Source: Butyrivibrio sp. NC3005
GTDB lineage: Bacteria; Bacillota; Clostridia; Lachnospirales; Lachnospiraceae
Direction: 5' to 3'
Length of the DNA stretch: 64,000 nucleotides
NCBI RefSeq assembly: GCF_000424545.1
Contig: NZ_AUKC01000016.1
Span: forward strand, 24,263 to 88,262
Below the pieces are notes generated by a model. That model did not search any database. It saw only the letters and a list, made by a program, of their open reading frames with translations, and was not told where the DNA came from. Numbering within the stretch: position 1 is the stretch's first letter; each line of letters begins with the position of its first letter. Below are positions 20,298 to 27,862 of the stretch, piece after piece. The position numbers and the translations under genes are program-made.

Positions 20298-20726
20298 ATG
20301 AAGACATTTATGCCGAGCGCAACTACAGTTGAGAAGAAATGGTATGTAGTTGATGCTACAGATAAGACTCTTGGTCGTTTAGCTACAGAGGTTGCTAATG
20401 TTTTAAGAGGAAAAAATAAGCCAATTTTTACACCTAACATTGATACAGGTGATTATGTAATCGTAATTAACGCTGAGAAGATTAAGGTTACTGGTAAGAA
20501 GATGGATCAGAAGATTTACTGGCATCACACAGACTACGTTGGTGGTCAGAAGCAGGCAACTCTTCGCGAGATGCTTAATACACATCCAGAAAGAGTTATC
20601 GAGCACGCAGTAAAGGGTATGCTTCCAAAGAATTCTCTTGGAAGAGCTATGTACACAAAGCTTCATGTATATGCAGGAGCCGAGCACAATCATGCTGCTC
20701 AGAAGCCTGAAGTACTGGATTTTTAA
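20298..20726 (+). CDS. rplM: 50S ribosomal protein L13 (uL13)
   Basis: 142 residues from ATG 20298 after ATGGAGG, the usual uL13 length; 9 codons upstream are in frame but do not fit the family. [19 protein letters not shown] and [10 protein letters not shown] are the family landmarks. Forms the normal pair with rpsI. Confidence 0.97.
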   Translation: MKTFMPSATTVEKKWYVVDATDKTLGRLATEVANVLRGKNKPIFTPNIDTGDYVIVINAEKIKVTGKKMDQKIYWHHTDYVGGQKQATLREMLNTHPERVIEHAVKGMLPKNSLGRAMYTKLHVYAGAEHNHAAQKPEVLDF

Positions 20727-20753
20727 TACAGGGATTTGAAAGGAGAATTCAAA

Positions 20754-21152
20754 ATGGCTAAAGCAGCTAGTTTTTATGGAACAGGTAGAAGAAAGAGCTC
20801 TGTAGCAAGAGTATATCTTTTCCCTGGTAAAGGTAATATTACAATCAATAAGAAGAATATTGATGAGTATTTCGGTCTTGAGACTTTGAAGACAATCGTT
20901 CGTCAGCCACTCGTTGCAACAGAGACTGTTGATAAGTTTGATGTTGTTGTAACAGTTAAGGGCGGCGGTACAACTGGTCAGGCTGGTGCTATTCGTCATG
21001 GTATTTCCAGAGCACTTCTTCAGGCTGATACAGAAGAGTACAGACCAACTCTTAAGAAAGCAGGATTCCTTACAAGAGATCCTCGTATGAAGGAGCGTAA
21101 GAAGTACGGCTTAAAGGCAGCTCGTCGCGCACCTCAGTTCTCAAAGAGATAA
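20754..21152 (+). CDS. rpsI: 30S ribosomal protein S9 (uS9); 3' end is the island attachment site
   Basis: 132 residues from ATG 20754 after AAAGGAG. The C-terminal tail [10 protein letters not shown], which contacts P-site tRNA, is intact. Its last six codons and stop lie within the 18-bp core that recurs through the next 40 kb, so an integrated element supplies or restores this end. The gene itself shows no damage. The 3' end of rpsI is a known integration site for streptococcal ICEs. Confidence 0.97.
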   Translation: MAKAASFYGTGRRKSSVARVYLFPGKGNITINKKNIDEYFGLETLKTIVRQPLVATETVDKFDVVVTVKGGGTTGQAGAIRHGISRALLQADTEEYRPTLKKAGFLTRDPRMKERKKYGLKAARRAPQFSKR

Positions 21153-21154
21153 TC
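21137..21154 (+). repeat. Attachment core in rpsI (leftmost att)
   Basis: GTTCTCAAAGAGATAATC overlaps the rpsI stop codon. Exact copies, all in the same orientation, occur at 31690, 34928, 38605, 41263, 43050 and 60576, and a changed copy at 26014. It contains a small dyad (TCTC AAA GAGA). It is read as the left junction of an array of integrated modules. A hairpin AATCTGC/GCAGATT follows at 21155-21172. Confidence 0.85.
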
Positions 21155-21177
21155 AATCTGCTATTGCAGATTTCAAA

Positions 21178-21208
21178 GGCTCGGTACGAAAGTACCGGGT
21201 CTTTTTTG
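21178..21208 (+). terminator. Module left-end terminator, also ending rpsI transcripts
   Basis: GGCTCGGTAC pairs with GTACCGGGTC around GAAA-like bases and runs into six T. Close relatives follow the cores at 26119, 38644 and 43091 and appear at 56804, so it belongs to the element rather than to rpsI. Confidence 0.85.
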
Positions 21209-21215
21209 TGTGCCG

Positions 21216-21244
21216 TTGAACAGGATGATAGATATAGGTATAAT
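21216..21244 (+). promoter_or_regulatory. Portable promoter P1, copy 1
   Basis: TTGAAC (21216-21221), 17 bp, TATAAT (21239-21244). About 90 bp around it, starting GTGTGCCG and ending near TCTGAATAGATTAA, recur before the cargo genes at 43377 and 56958; a diverged form lies at 35759. It should transcribe the acetyltransferase and downstream cargo. Confidence 0.75.
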
Positions 21245-21326
21245 TATAAACAGTTGCTACAAAGTAAAAATTTAAGTATTTCTGAATAGATTAACTTTAA
21301 GTTTAAAATATCTAACAGGGGAGAGT

Positions 21327-22109
21327 ATGAAGACTATCATTAAATCAGATATAGTAAGTGCATTAAAAAGTGTTGGGCTCCAGAATGGTGATTCAGTAAT
21401 GGTACATACATCACTTGGACAGATTGGATATGTATGTGGTGGTGCACAGACTATTATTGAAGCTTTGATTGATGTTGTGGGGCAGAATGGAACTATTATG
21501 ATGCCTACACAGTCATGGAAAAACCTTGATCCGGAAACAGGAGTTCATTGGGATGCAGATGAGGCTGACTGGGATACAATACGCGAAAACTGGCCGGCAT
21601 ATGATAAGGCAATTACTCCGACAAACACTATGGGTGCGGTTGCCGAAATGTTCCGTTCATGGCCGGGAACATTAAGGAGTGACCATCCTGCCAGATCTGT
21701 TGCGGCTTGGGGAAAGAATGCTAAGTATTTAACTGAGAACCATGATCTTTCGAATATATTTGGAGACTCATCACCAATTGGGAGGCTTTATAAACTCGAT
21801 GGGAAAGTTTTACTGATTGGAGTTGATTATGATAAGAATACTTCCATTCATTTAGCGGATGCGCGTGCAGAATACTCAAGCAAACATACCTGCATTGAAC
21901 ACAGTGCAGTCATGGAGAATGGTGTTCGGGTCTGGAAAGCGTATGAAACATTGTATGTTGATGGAGAGGACTTCAAAGATATAGGAAGGGCATTTGAAGT
22001 AGCCTATACTACATGTAAGGTAAAAGTGGGCAATGCTGACATAAAGCTGATGAACCAACGTGAATTAGTAGATTTTGCTGTATCGTGGATAGAATGTAAC
22101 AGAAAATAA
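21327..22109 (+). CDS. AAC(3)-family N-acetyltransferase
   Basis: 260 residues matching the Antibiotic_NAT family, which uses acetyl-CoA to modify the 3-amino group of aminoglycosides. Family signs: VMVHTSLGQIGYVCGG near residue 23, MMPTQSW near residue 58, a conserved HPARSVAAWG near residue 119, and EHSAVMENG near 191. The family also has members acting on other amines, so resistance is plausible but unproven. It is the first cargo gene after rpsI, 83 bp behind a strong portable promoter, with GGGGAG before the ATG. Confidence 0.85.
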   Translation: MKTIIKSDIVSALKSVGLQNGDSVMVHTSLGQIGYVCGGAQTIIEALIDVVGQNGTIMMPTQSWKNLDPETGVHWDADEADWDTIRENWPAYDKAITPTNTMGAVAEMFRSWPGTLRSDHPARSVAAWGKNAKYLTENHDLSNIFGDSSPIGRLYKLDGKVLLIGVDYDKNTSIHLADARAEYSSKHTCIEHSAVMENGVRVWKAYETLYVDGEDFKDIGRAFEVAYTTCKVKVGNADIKLMNQRELVDFAVSWIECNRK

Positions 22110-22157
22110 CTTCCAGTATAACTTAGAATAGGAAACAGTATTTGTAGGGAGAATTAT

Positions 22158-22631
22158 ATGTGCGGAATATGTGACAGAATTAAAGAAACAAAGGCTGGCA
22201 ACAATCCATTTCTTGTAAAAGAACTTGAAACTGGATATGTGGTAATTGGAGATTTTCAACATTTTAAGGGGTATACGCTTTTTTTATATAAAGACCATGT
22301 TGTTGAACTGTTTGATTTGGATGAGAAGACAAGGGCAAAGCACTTATATGAAATGACACTGATTGCTGAAGCGGTGAAAAATGCTTTCGGAGCCGAAAAA
22401 ATGAATTATGAATGTCTGGGAAACGGTGAAGGTGGTGCACATATTCATTGGCATCTGTTTCCAAGAAGGGCTGGCGACATAGATAACTATGGAAACCAAG
22501 GCAAGGGACCTGTCTGGTGTTATCCAAGCGAAAAAATGTATGCTGACATAAACAGACCCAGCAGTGAAGAACTAGGAGAAATGAAAGAGAAGCTCCTTTA
22601 TGAGCTGGATAAACTATTGATGATGTTATAA
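22158..22631 (+). CDS. HIT family hydrolase
   Basis: 157 residues of the histidine-triad nucleotide hydrolase or transferase superfamily. The triad HIHWHLFPRR is near residue 94 and an N-terminal CxxC (MCGICDR) resembles the zinc site of many HIT proteins. The substrate cannot be told; AppppA or AMP-linked compounds are typical. It follows the acetyltransferase by 48 bp in the same direction. Confidence 0.85.
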   Translation: MCGICDRIKETKAGNNPFLVKELETGYVVIGDFQHFKGYTLFLYKDHVVELFDLDEKTRAKHLYEMTLIAEAVKNAFGAEKMNYECLGNGEGGAHIHWHLFPRRAGDIDNYGNQGKGPVWCYPSEKMYADINRPSSEELGEMKEKLLYELDKLLMML

Positions 22632-22707
22632 AAATGTTTTGTAGGTATATTACGACGTAAAATCAAACGAGGAAAAGAGGGGATTTTTGAAGATATTGGA
22701 GGACAGT

Positions 22708-23289
22708 ATGTCTGAAAGACCTACACTAACGTTGGGATTAAAGAGACAAGATTTTCTTGAATATTATTACCTGAAGGAAGAACTTGTAAAGTTCTGCCAC
22801 GATAACGGGTTGCCTGCTTCCGGCGGAAAACAAGAGCTTACTGAGAGGATTGCATACTATCTTGATACGGGGAAAATCAAGAATTCATCGGGGACAGCAT
22901 CTACTAAAAGAAAGGCAAAGATAACCACTATAACAGAGGCCAGTAAAATTGAAGAGAACATTATTTGTTCGGAGGTTCATAGAGCCTTTTTTAAGAGCAA
23001 AATAGGGGAGTCATTTTGTTTCAATGTGACATTTCAAAAATGGCTCAAAGCGAATTCCGGGAAAACATATAGTGATGCCATTGATGCTTATTATGAGATC
23101 AAAAGAACAGTAAAGCAGGGGCAGACTGTTATTGGAAAGCAGTTTGAGTATAATACCTATATCAGGGATTTCTTTGCAGATAACAAAGGTGCTTCGCTGG
23201 ATGATGCTATAAGATGCTGGAAGTATAAGAAAAGCCTCAAAGGTCAAAACAAATATGAGAGATCTGATCTTAAAGTGTTGGAACAGTAA
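22708..23289 (+). CDS. SAP domain protein with DUF6434 C-terminus
   Basis: 193 residues from ATG 22708, 6 bp after GGAGG (a TTG at 22687 is in frame but weaker). Residues 16-55 form a SAP helix-extension-helix (LKEELVKFCHDNGLPASGGKQEL is within it), a nucleic-acid-binding fold. The rest, with FNVTFQKWLK, YNTYIRDFFADNKG and DAIRCWKYKKS, matches the DUF6434 domain often fused to SAP. Function unknown. A shortened duplicate lies at 52464-52628, and the upstream 50 bp are duplicated with it. Confidence 0.8.
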   Translation: MSERPTLTLGLKRQDFLEYYYLKEELVKFCHDNGLPASGGKQELTERIAYYLDTGKIKNSSGTASTKRKAKITTITEASKIEENIICSEVHRAFFKSKIGESFCFNVTFQKWLKANSGKTYSDAIDAYYEIKRTVKQGQTVIGKQFEYNTYIRDFFADNKGASLDDAIRCWKYKKSLKGQNKYERSDLKVLEQ

Positions 23290-23389
23290 AACGGAATATA
23301 TTTCAGTAAAAACGACTAAACTTTAATTCGAAAAAAGTTAATATTTATTTTCAATCGTATAAATGTCTAGAAGCAAGGAGATTTATTAT

Positions 23390-23902
23390 TTGATTAAAAT
23401 AGAATTATTATCAGAAAAGAATTTCTCTATTAATTCATTGGATTCATATAACAGAAAACAGGATGTAAATAAGGTATATCGCAGAATTGACGGGGAATAT
23501 ATATTGATTGAATGCAAATATACCGAAGATTGGGATCTAAATAAAAAACGTTCAGTAGCCAAGCAAATAAGCAGTGATGAATATATTACATACATTGCAT
23601 TAGAAAATGATAGAGTTGTTGGTTTTATAGGACTATTAAAACAGCTAAAAGGTCGATATATGATTCTTGATATGATGCAGGTATCTTCTGAATGTAGAGG
23701 TCTAGGCATCGGCAGACGATTATTTGAAGTAGGAAAAGATGAAGCAAGAAAAAATGGTGCGGAAGCTTTGTACATATCTGCTTGCTCTTCAGAGGAGACG
23801 ATTGCGTTTTACAGAGTGATGGGGAGTGATTTGACAGTTAACCCAATAAAAGAAATTGCTGAAGAAGAACCATTTGACCTTCAGATGATGTGCCCTGTGT
23901 AA
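23390..23902 (+). CDS. GNAT family N-acetyltransferase
   Basis: About 170 residues from TTG 23390, which lies 9 bp after AAGGAG; an ATG at 23363 precedes that site and is an alternative. The acetyl-CoA loop is SECRGLGIGRRL and a C-terminal AFYRVMG-type strand follows. Substrate unknown. It is one of ten GNAT loci in the island. Confidence 0.75.
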   Translation: MIKIELLSEKNFSINSLDSYNRKQDVNKVYRRIDGEYILIECKYTEDWDLNKKRSVAKQISSDEYITYIALENDRVVGFIGLLKQLKGRYMILDMMQVSSECRGLGIGRRLFEVGKDEARKNGAEALYISACSSEETIAFYRVMGSDLTVNPIKEIAEEEPFDLQMMCPV

Positions 23903-23940
23903 GATTAATTTCAGTTTTATTTACGATGGGGGATTTTTAT

Positions 23941-24405
23941 ATGATAGTGATGAAAGAAATGGAAGCAATATTTGGAGAAAGTTCATATATCGATTCGTGG
24001 ATGCAGCTTGTTCGAAAGGTTAGCTGGAATTTCCCCGGGCTCGAAACAGAAGAGAATTTAGAAGAACATAAGCAGACTGTATTGAAGTTTATGAACAAGC
24101 TGCAAGCTGTATGTGTCAAAGACAGTGAAACTATTGTGGGAGTTCTTCTGTTTTCACGTAATAGAAATATGATCTGTTGTCTTGCTGTGGATCCTGAATA
24201 CAGGCAGCAAGGGTTTGCTTCAATCCTTCTGAGAAAAGCGCTTGCTGAATTGGATAGAAGTAGGGAAATCACGGTATCAACGTTTCGTGAAAATGATGAA
24301 AAAGGAATTGCTCCGAGAGCTTTGTATAAAAAATTCGGATTTCAAGAGGGCGAAATGACTGAGGAGTTTGGGTATCCCAATCAAGTATTTGTTTTACATC
24401 CTTAA
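23941..24405 (+). CDS. GNAT family N-acetyltransferase
   Basis: 154 residues from ATG 23941, placed 8 bp after GGGGG. Motif A is EYRQQGFASILLRKAL and the C-terminal ALYKKFGFQEG is typical. The motif has Ala in place of the second Gly of the P-loop (QQGFAS), which the family tolerates. Closest in style to small toxic-compound acetylases. Substrate unknown. Confidence 0.75.
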   Translation: MIVMKEMEAIFGESSYIDSWMQLVRKVSWNFPGLETEENLEEHKQTVLKFMNKLQAVCVKDSETIVGVLLFSRNRNMICCLAVDPEYRQQGFASILLRKALAELDRSREITVSTFRENDEKGIAPRALYKKFGFQEGEMTEEFGYPNQVFVLHP

Positions 24406-24453
24406 ATTCCAGGATAACTGAGAAAAAACGCTGTTTGTAGGAAGGGGATAAGG

Positions 24454-24768
24454 ATGTTTTATTTTATATTTAATCTTATTATGGCACTCATTATGTTTCT
24501 GCTGGGGATATGTTTTTATAAATCTAACGGAAAAGCTGCTGAATTTTTAACCGGTTATAATTCAAGATCAAAAGAAGAACGAAAAAACTATGATGAAAAA
24601 ACTATGTGCGAGGCTTATGGAAGAAGGATTATGTTTATGGCTTTTCCTTTTATAGTTGGGACAATTATTGATTTTTTCTATCAAGGAATTGGATGCTTGA
24701 TCGCGTGGGCAATATGGTGTGTCATGTTTGTTTTATTACTTATTAACAGACATATGACAGAACACTAA
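24454..24768 (+). CDS. DUF3784-like small membrane protein
   Basis: 104 residues with three hydrophobic segments (about 2-22, 66-83 and 83-99) and a cytoplasmic linker carrying the TGYNSRSKEERKNYD motif typical of DUF3784. Function unknown. It lies between two GNAT genes; the upstream spacer shares a short motif (TTCCAG..ATAACT...TTTGTAGG) with the spacer at 22110. Confidence 0.75.
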   Translation: MFYFIFNLIMALIMFLLGICFYKSNGKAAEFLTGYNSRSKEERKNYDEKTMCEAYGRRIMFMAFPFIVGTIIDFFYQGIGCLIAWAIWCVMFVLLLINRHMTEH

Positions 24769-24793
24769 CTTCAAGTTTGCTGAGGAAATAAAA

Positions 24794-25213
24794 ATGGAAA
24801 TAAGATATGTGGAGCTAAAAGATAAGGAAGAGTGGTATTTGCTGGATAGACATTTGCCTGATTCTGGATTTGAGGAGAAAGTCAGAAACAAGCAGGGTTA
24901 TGTTGTGGTTGATGAGGATAAAATTGTAGGCGTTTTACGTTACAACCTTTTCTGGGATAATACGCCTTTTTGTACTATGCTTTATGTCGACGAAAAATAT
25001 CGGAGCCGTGGATATGGAAAACTCCTAATGGAACACTGGGAAAACGATATGAAGGCCATGGAATATGGAATGCTTATGACTTCAACACAAGTTGATGAGA
25101 ATGCGCAGCATTTTTATCGAAAGTTGGACTATAAGGACTGCGGAGGCTTCATTGTTGATGTGCCGGGATATGAGCAACCGATGGAAATGATCATGATCAA
25201 GGCTGTACAGTAA
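24794..25213 (+). CDS. GNAT family N-acetyltransferase, paralogue 1 of a pair
   Basis: 139 residues. Motif A is KYRSRGYGKLLMEHW. About three quarters of residues match the protein at 26488-26901 by eye (both have LRYNLFWDNTPFCTML and DVPGYEQPMEM), so they are recent duplicates or independent arrivals of one gene, on either side of a module end. Substrate unknown. Confidence 0.8.
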   Translation: MEIRYVELKDKEEWYLLDRHLPDSGFEEKVRNKQGYVVVDEDKIVGVLRYNLFWDNTPFCTMLYVDEKYRSRGYGKLLMEHWENDMKAMEYGMLMTSTQVDENAQHFYRKLDYKDCGGFIVDVPGYEQPMEMIMIKAVQ

Positions 25214-25265
25214 AGCTTGAAGAAGATATCTTGCAGAATAACAATCGAAAGAGGAGACAAACTAA

Positions 25266-25775
25266 ATGGCTGAAATAACAGTAAAAGAGGCAAATCCATC
25301 GGATGCTCAAAAGATACTTGATTATATGAAAATAATCGGTGGAGAGACAGATAACCTTACTTATGGGGCAGAAGGAAGAGATATTTCTGTTGAGAAAGAA
25401 GCAAGTATTCTGAAAACTATGCATGATGATAATAAAAGCGTATTTTATTGTGCGTGGGATGGATCAGAGTTAGTAGGAACGGCTAATATGAGTGGGATGC
25501 CACGAAGAATGGCGCATAGGGCTGAAATAGGGATTTCTGTCCTTAAGGCATATTGGAACAGAGGGATAGGCACTAAGTTGCTTCGGCATCTTATAGATTA
25601 TTCCAAGGAACATGAAATTGAAATAATAAACTTGGAAGTTCGAAGTGATAATGCAGCGGCGATTCATCTTTATAAAAAATATGGATTTGATAAGACTGGA
25701 ACAATACCGGCTTTTTTCAAAATTGGAAATGAATATATTGATTTTGATCTTATGAGTTTGGATATGAGGAAATAA
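25266..25775 (+). CDS. GNAT family N-acetyltransferase (RimI-like)
   Basis: 169 residues. Motif A is AYWNRGIGTKLLRHL; the LEVRSDNAAAIHLYKKYGF segment is typical of N-acetyltransferases acting on amines or protein N-termini. It is the last gene before the first 126-bp module end. Confidence 0.8.
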   Translation: MAEITVKEANPSDAQKILDYMKIIGGETDNLTYGAEGRDISVEKEASILKTMHDDNKSVFYCAWDGSELVGTANMSGMPRRMAHRAEIGISVLKAYWNRGIGTKLLRHLIDYSKEHEIEIINLEVRSDNAAAIHLYKKYGFDKTGTIPAFFKIGNEYIDFDLMSLDMRK

Positions 25776-25905
25776 ATATATGACACTGAATGTGTAGATA
25801 TTATTAAATGTAATAATAACCGGAAGATAATCTTACAAAAGACAGACAAAGATTTAATGAGTAGAAAGTAAAATCAGAGAATTATTTTTGATCGCTGATA
25901 TTAAA

Positions 25906-26031
25906 GTTGCCACCAGCCGCATACAGTAGCCCTGAGCTTTCTACCGTACGCAGCAGGTAAACAGCAACTCGCTTTACAAATGCCCAAAACAAGGCACTTA
26001 AGGCAGTGAAAAAGTTCTCAAAGAGGTAAAA
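25906..26031 (+). repeat. 126-bp module end, copy 1 (with altered core)
   Basis: Starts GTTGCCACCAGCC, holds the conserved 64-bp block ending GCAACT, then the variable hairpin (GCTTTA with TAAGGC, one G-T pair, around TGCC/GGCA), and ends in the core, here GTTCTCAAAGAGGTAA with A to G in the position of the stop codon. The 80 bp before it (from 25823) also recur upstream of copy 6. Confidence 0.9.
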
Positions 26032-26118
26032 CATCCCTTTGGATGTTTTACGGGCACGTATTCGAGCACTATGTGCGAGAGTGCCCCGGTGAATCAATCT
26101 GCGTTGCAGATTTCAAAA

Positions 26119-26148
26119 GACTCGGTACAATGTAACGGGTCTTTTTTT
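26119..26148 (+). terminator. Module left-end terminator
   Basis: GACTCGGTACA / TGTAACGGGTC with seven T. One mismatch breaks the stem compared with the copies at 38644 and 43091. It follows an AATCTGC/GCAGATT hairpin at 26093-26112. Confidence 0.75.
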
Positions 26149-26156
26149 GTGTGCCG

Positions 26157-26330
26157 AAAGCCTTTAAAACATTCAACGAATGGTGGGACAGGACTAAGAA
26201 GCCTGAGATAGCTGAAAAGGCTAAAATGAGCATTTTACAAAAGCTAAGAGAAAGCCAGGAAATAGTTGATTAGAGAAAAGAGCAACAAGTCCCTAATCTT
26301 AATAGGAATAATCTCAGTCTGGAGAGATGA
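26157..26330 (+). pseudogene. MobV/Pre relaxase, C-terminal remnant
   Basis: Frame 26157-26330 encodes KAFKTFNEWWDRTKKPEI onward, matching the end of the relaxase remnant at 35026-35701, but with an internal TAG at the codon after ESQEIVD. No N-terminal part is present. A hairpin GCGT GAAA ACG(T)C with T run (26350-26374) matches the terminator after the other mob remnants. Confidence 0.75.
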
Positions 26331-26487
26331 GTACTCTGCTGTGGTAAGCAGGTGCGTGAAAACGTCCTTGTTTTACGTATGTACATTGGATAAAATAAGG
26401 AATAGAGGTTATAAATTCAATCACAGAGTTTGTAGCAACATATTACATTACAGGGCAACTTAGAATGGCATGGGGAGAAGAATATCA

Positions 26488-26901
26488 ATGATAAGACTGG
26501 TTGAAAAACGTGATAAAGAAGCATGGTATGCTCTCGACAAGCATTTGCCAGAATCTGTGTTTGATGAAAAGGTAAGATGTGGACAAGGGTATGTATATAC
26601 TGAAGATGAGGTAATCATCGGGGTGCTCAGATATAATCTTTTCTGGGATAATACTCCGTTTTGCACAATGCTATTCATAGATTCCGATTATCGCAATCAG
26701 AAATATGGAAAACAGTTGATGGAATACTGGGAACAGGATATGAAGTCACGGGGATACGGAATGCTGATGACATCCACTCAGGTCGATGAGTATGCACAAC
26801 ACTTCTATCGCAAGTTGGGATATAAGGATTGCGGAGGATTCGTCGTAGATGTTCCCGGGTATGAACAGCCAATGGAGATGATAATGATAAAGGGAGTGTA
26901 A
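26488..26901 (+). CDS. GNAT family N-acetyltransferase, paralogue 2 of a pair
   Basis: 137 residues from ATG 26488 with GGGGAG 11 bp upstream; an ATG at 26470 is also in frame. It parallels the 24794 gene throughout (ITLFWDNTPF-type core and DVPGYEQPMEMIMIK end). Motif A RNQKYGKQLM has Lys where most GNATs have Gly, so acetyl-CoA binding may differ. It ends 1 bp before the next gene, suggesting a pair. Confidence 0.78.
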   Translation: MIRLVEKRDKEAWYALDKHLPESVFDEKVRCGQGYVYTEDEVIIGVLRYNLFWDNTPFCTMLFIDSDYRNQKYGKQLMEYWEQDMKSRGYGMLMTSTQVDEYAQHFYRKLGYKDCGGFVVDVPGYEQPMEMIMIKGV

Positions 26902-26902
26902 A

Positions 26903-27214
26903 ATGGCATCAAGTAAAGAGTATTTGGATTTCATATTGGAGCAGCTTTCGGAGCTGCATGAAATTTTATCTCGGGCGATGATGGGAGAATACATTATATA
27001 TTATCGCGGCAAGGTGGTGGGAGGTATCTATGATGATCGTTTTTTGGTAAAGCCGACAAAATCCGCTGTGACAATGATGCCTGATGCTGATTTGGAACTG
27101 CCGTATGATGGGGCAAAGGAAATGATCCTCGTGGATGATGTTGATAGCAAGGCTTTTCTGCGAGATTTGCTGGAAGCGATGTACAATGAACTGCCGGCGC
27201 CAAGGAAGAAATGA
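26903..27214 (+). CDS. TfoX/Sxy N-terminal domain protein
   Basis: 103 residues. The pattern RAMMGEYIIYYRGKVVGGIY near residue 24 and the DDRFLVKPT strand match the TfoX N-terminal domain. In Proteobacteria TfoX acts in competence, but short Firmicutes versions are of unknown role. It begins 1 bp after the GNAT gene and is likely co-transcribed with it. Confidence 0.8.
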   Translation: MASSKEYLDFILEQLSELHEILSRAMMGEYIIYYRGKVVGGIYDDRFLVKPTKSAVTMMPDADLELPYDGAKEMILVDDVDSKAFLRDLLEAMYNELPAPRKK

Positions 27215-27255
27215 TTATATTCCAGTATAATGTACTAACCTGAATGATGAATAAG

Positions 27256-27290
27256 TTGATTTTTTTGCCTTAGGGATATACAATGTATAT
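27256..27290 (+). promoter_or_regulatory. mazEF promoter with overlapping operator palindrome
   Basis: TTGATT (27256-27261), 17 bp, TACAAT (27279-27284). The -10 lies in the perfect palindrome ATATAC AAT GTATAT (27276-27290). Type II antitoxins of the AbrB/MazE fold usually bind such palindromes, so autoregulation by the downstream pair is likely. Confidence 0.65.
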
Positions 27291-27308
27291 ACAAAGGAGG
27301 TATTGCTT

Positions 27309-27554
27309 ATGCAAGCTCAAGTTAAAGCATGGGGAAATAGTCAAGGAATTAGAATACCCAAAGAAGTGCTTCAGGAAGCAGCTGTTTCAGTTGATGATGT
27401 TCTCGATGTCAAGGTATCTAATGGCATGATAATGCTTGTTAAACCATTTAGACATAGAACGCTGGAAGAACGTGCTGCAGAATATGGTGGGCAGCTCCAT
27501 TTAGACGGTGAATTTGACTGGGGTGAATCGGTAGGAAGAGAGATTTGGGAATGA
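27309..27554 (+). CDS. mazE: MazE-like antitoxin (AbrB/SpoVT fold)
   Basis: 81 residues from ATG 27309, 7 bp after AGGAGGT. The swapped-hairpin DNA-binding domain (VKAWGNSQGIRIPKEVL) fills residues 4-45; the acidic C-terminus would neutralise the toxin. Its stop overlaps the toxin start (ATGA), the classic coupled arrangement. Confidence 0.88.
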   Translation: MQAQVKAWGNSQGIRIPKEVLQEAAVSVDDVLDVKVSNGMIMLVKPFRHRTLEERAAEYGGQLHLDGEFDWGESVGREIWE

Positions 27555-27856
27555 AGGAAGAATTGCATCAGGGGGATATACTTAAGATTGAGCATATCAA
27601 GAAACCGGTTCTTATTGTGAGTAAGGATTTCTTTAATCAGACCTTTGAAATAATCGGCTGTCCTATTTTTGAAAAAGGGGAAGCAGGACCCTTACATATA
27701 CATATCAAAACTGAAGATGTAGAAGGTTATGTGCAATGCGAAAAAATGGCACTCCTTGATTTAAATATCAGGGGTTATTCGATGATTGATAGGATACATT
27801 ATCATGACATTATAAATATCACAGACGCTATTCAAGGAATCTTTGACTACATCTGA
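27551..27856 (+). CDS. mazF: MazF/PemK-like endoribonuclease toxin
   Basis: 101 residues. The N-terminal QGDILKIE strand and the VQCEKMALLDL segment with a conserved acidic residue fit the MazF/PemK family; the usual Arg in the first loop is less clear here (the sequence reads PVLIVSKD instead of the R-P-x-v/l-v-v form). mRNA cleavage is inferred from the pairing with MazE. Confidence 0.82.
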   Translation: MKEELHQGDILKIEHIKKPVLIVSKDFFNQTFEIIGCPIFEKGEAGPLHIHIKTEDVEGYVQCEKMALLDLNIRGYSMIDRIHYHDIINITDAIQGIFDYI

Positions 27857-27862
27857 AAATGA

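Noticed and set aside
25906..26031. Classical integron attC site
   Set aside because: Integron attC sites have short inverted core boxes of the RYYYAAC/GTTRRRY kind with GTT crossover, and their length varies. Here length is fixed, the core equals the rpsI end, and no IntI is visible. The analogy is kept only as a hypothesis.
25882..26097. Minus-strand 71-residue frame over module end copy 1 and similar frame at 41059
   Set aside because: The shared protein-like sequence comes only from the structured repeat being open on the reverse strand in several copies.
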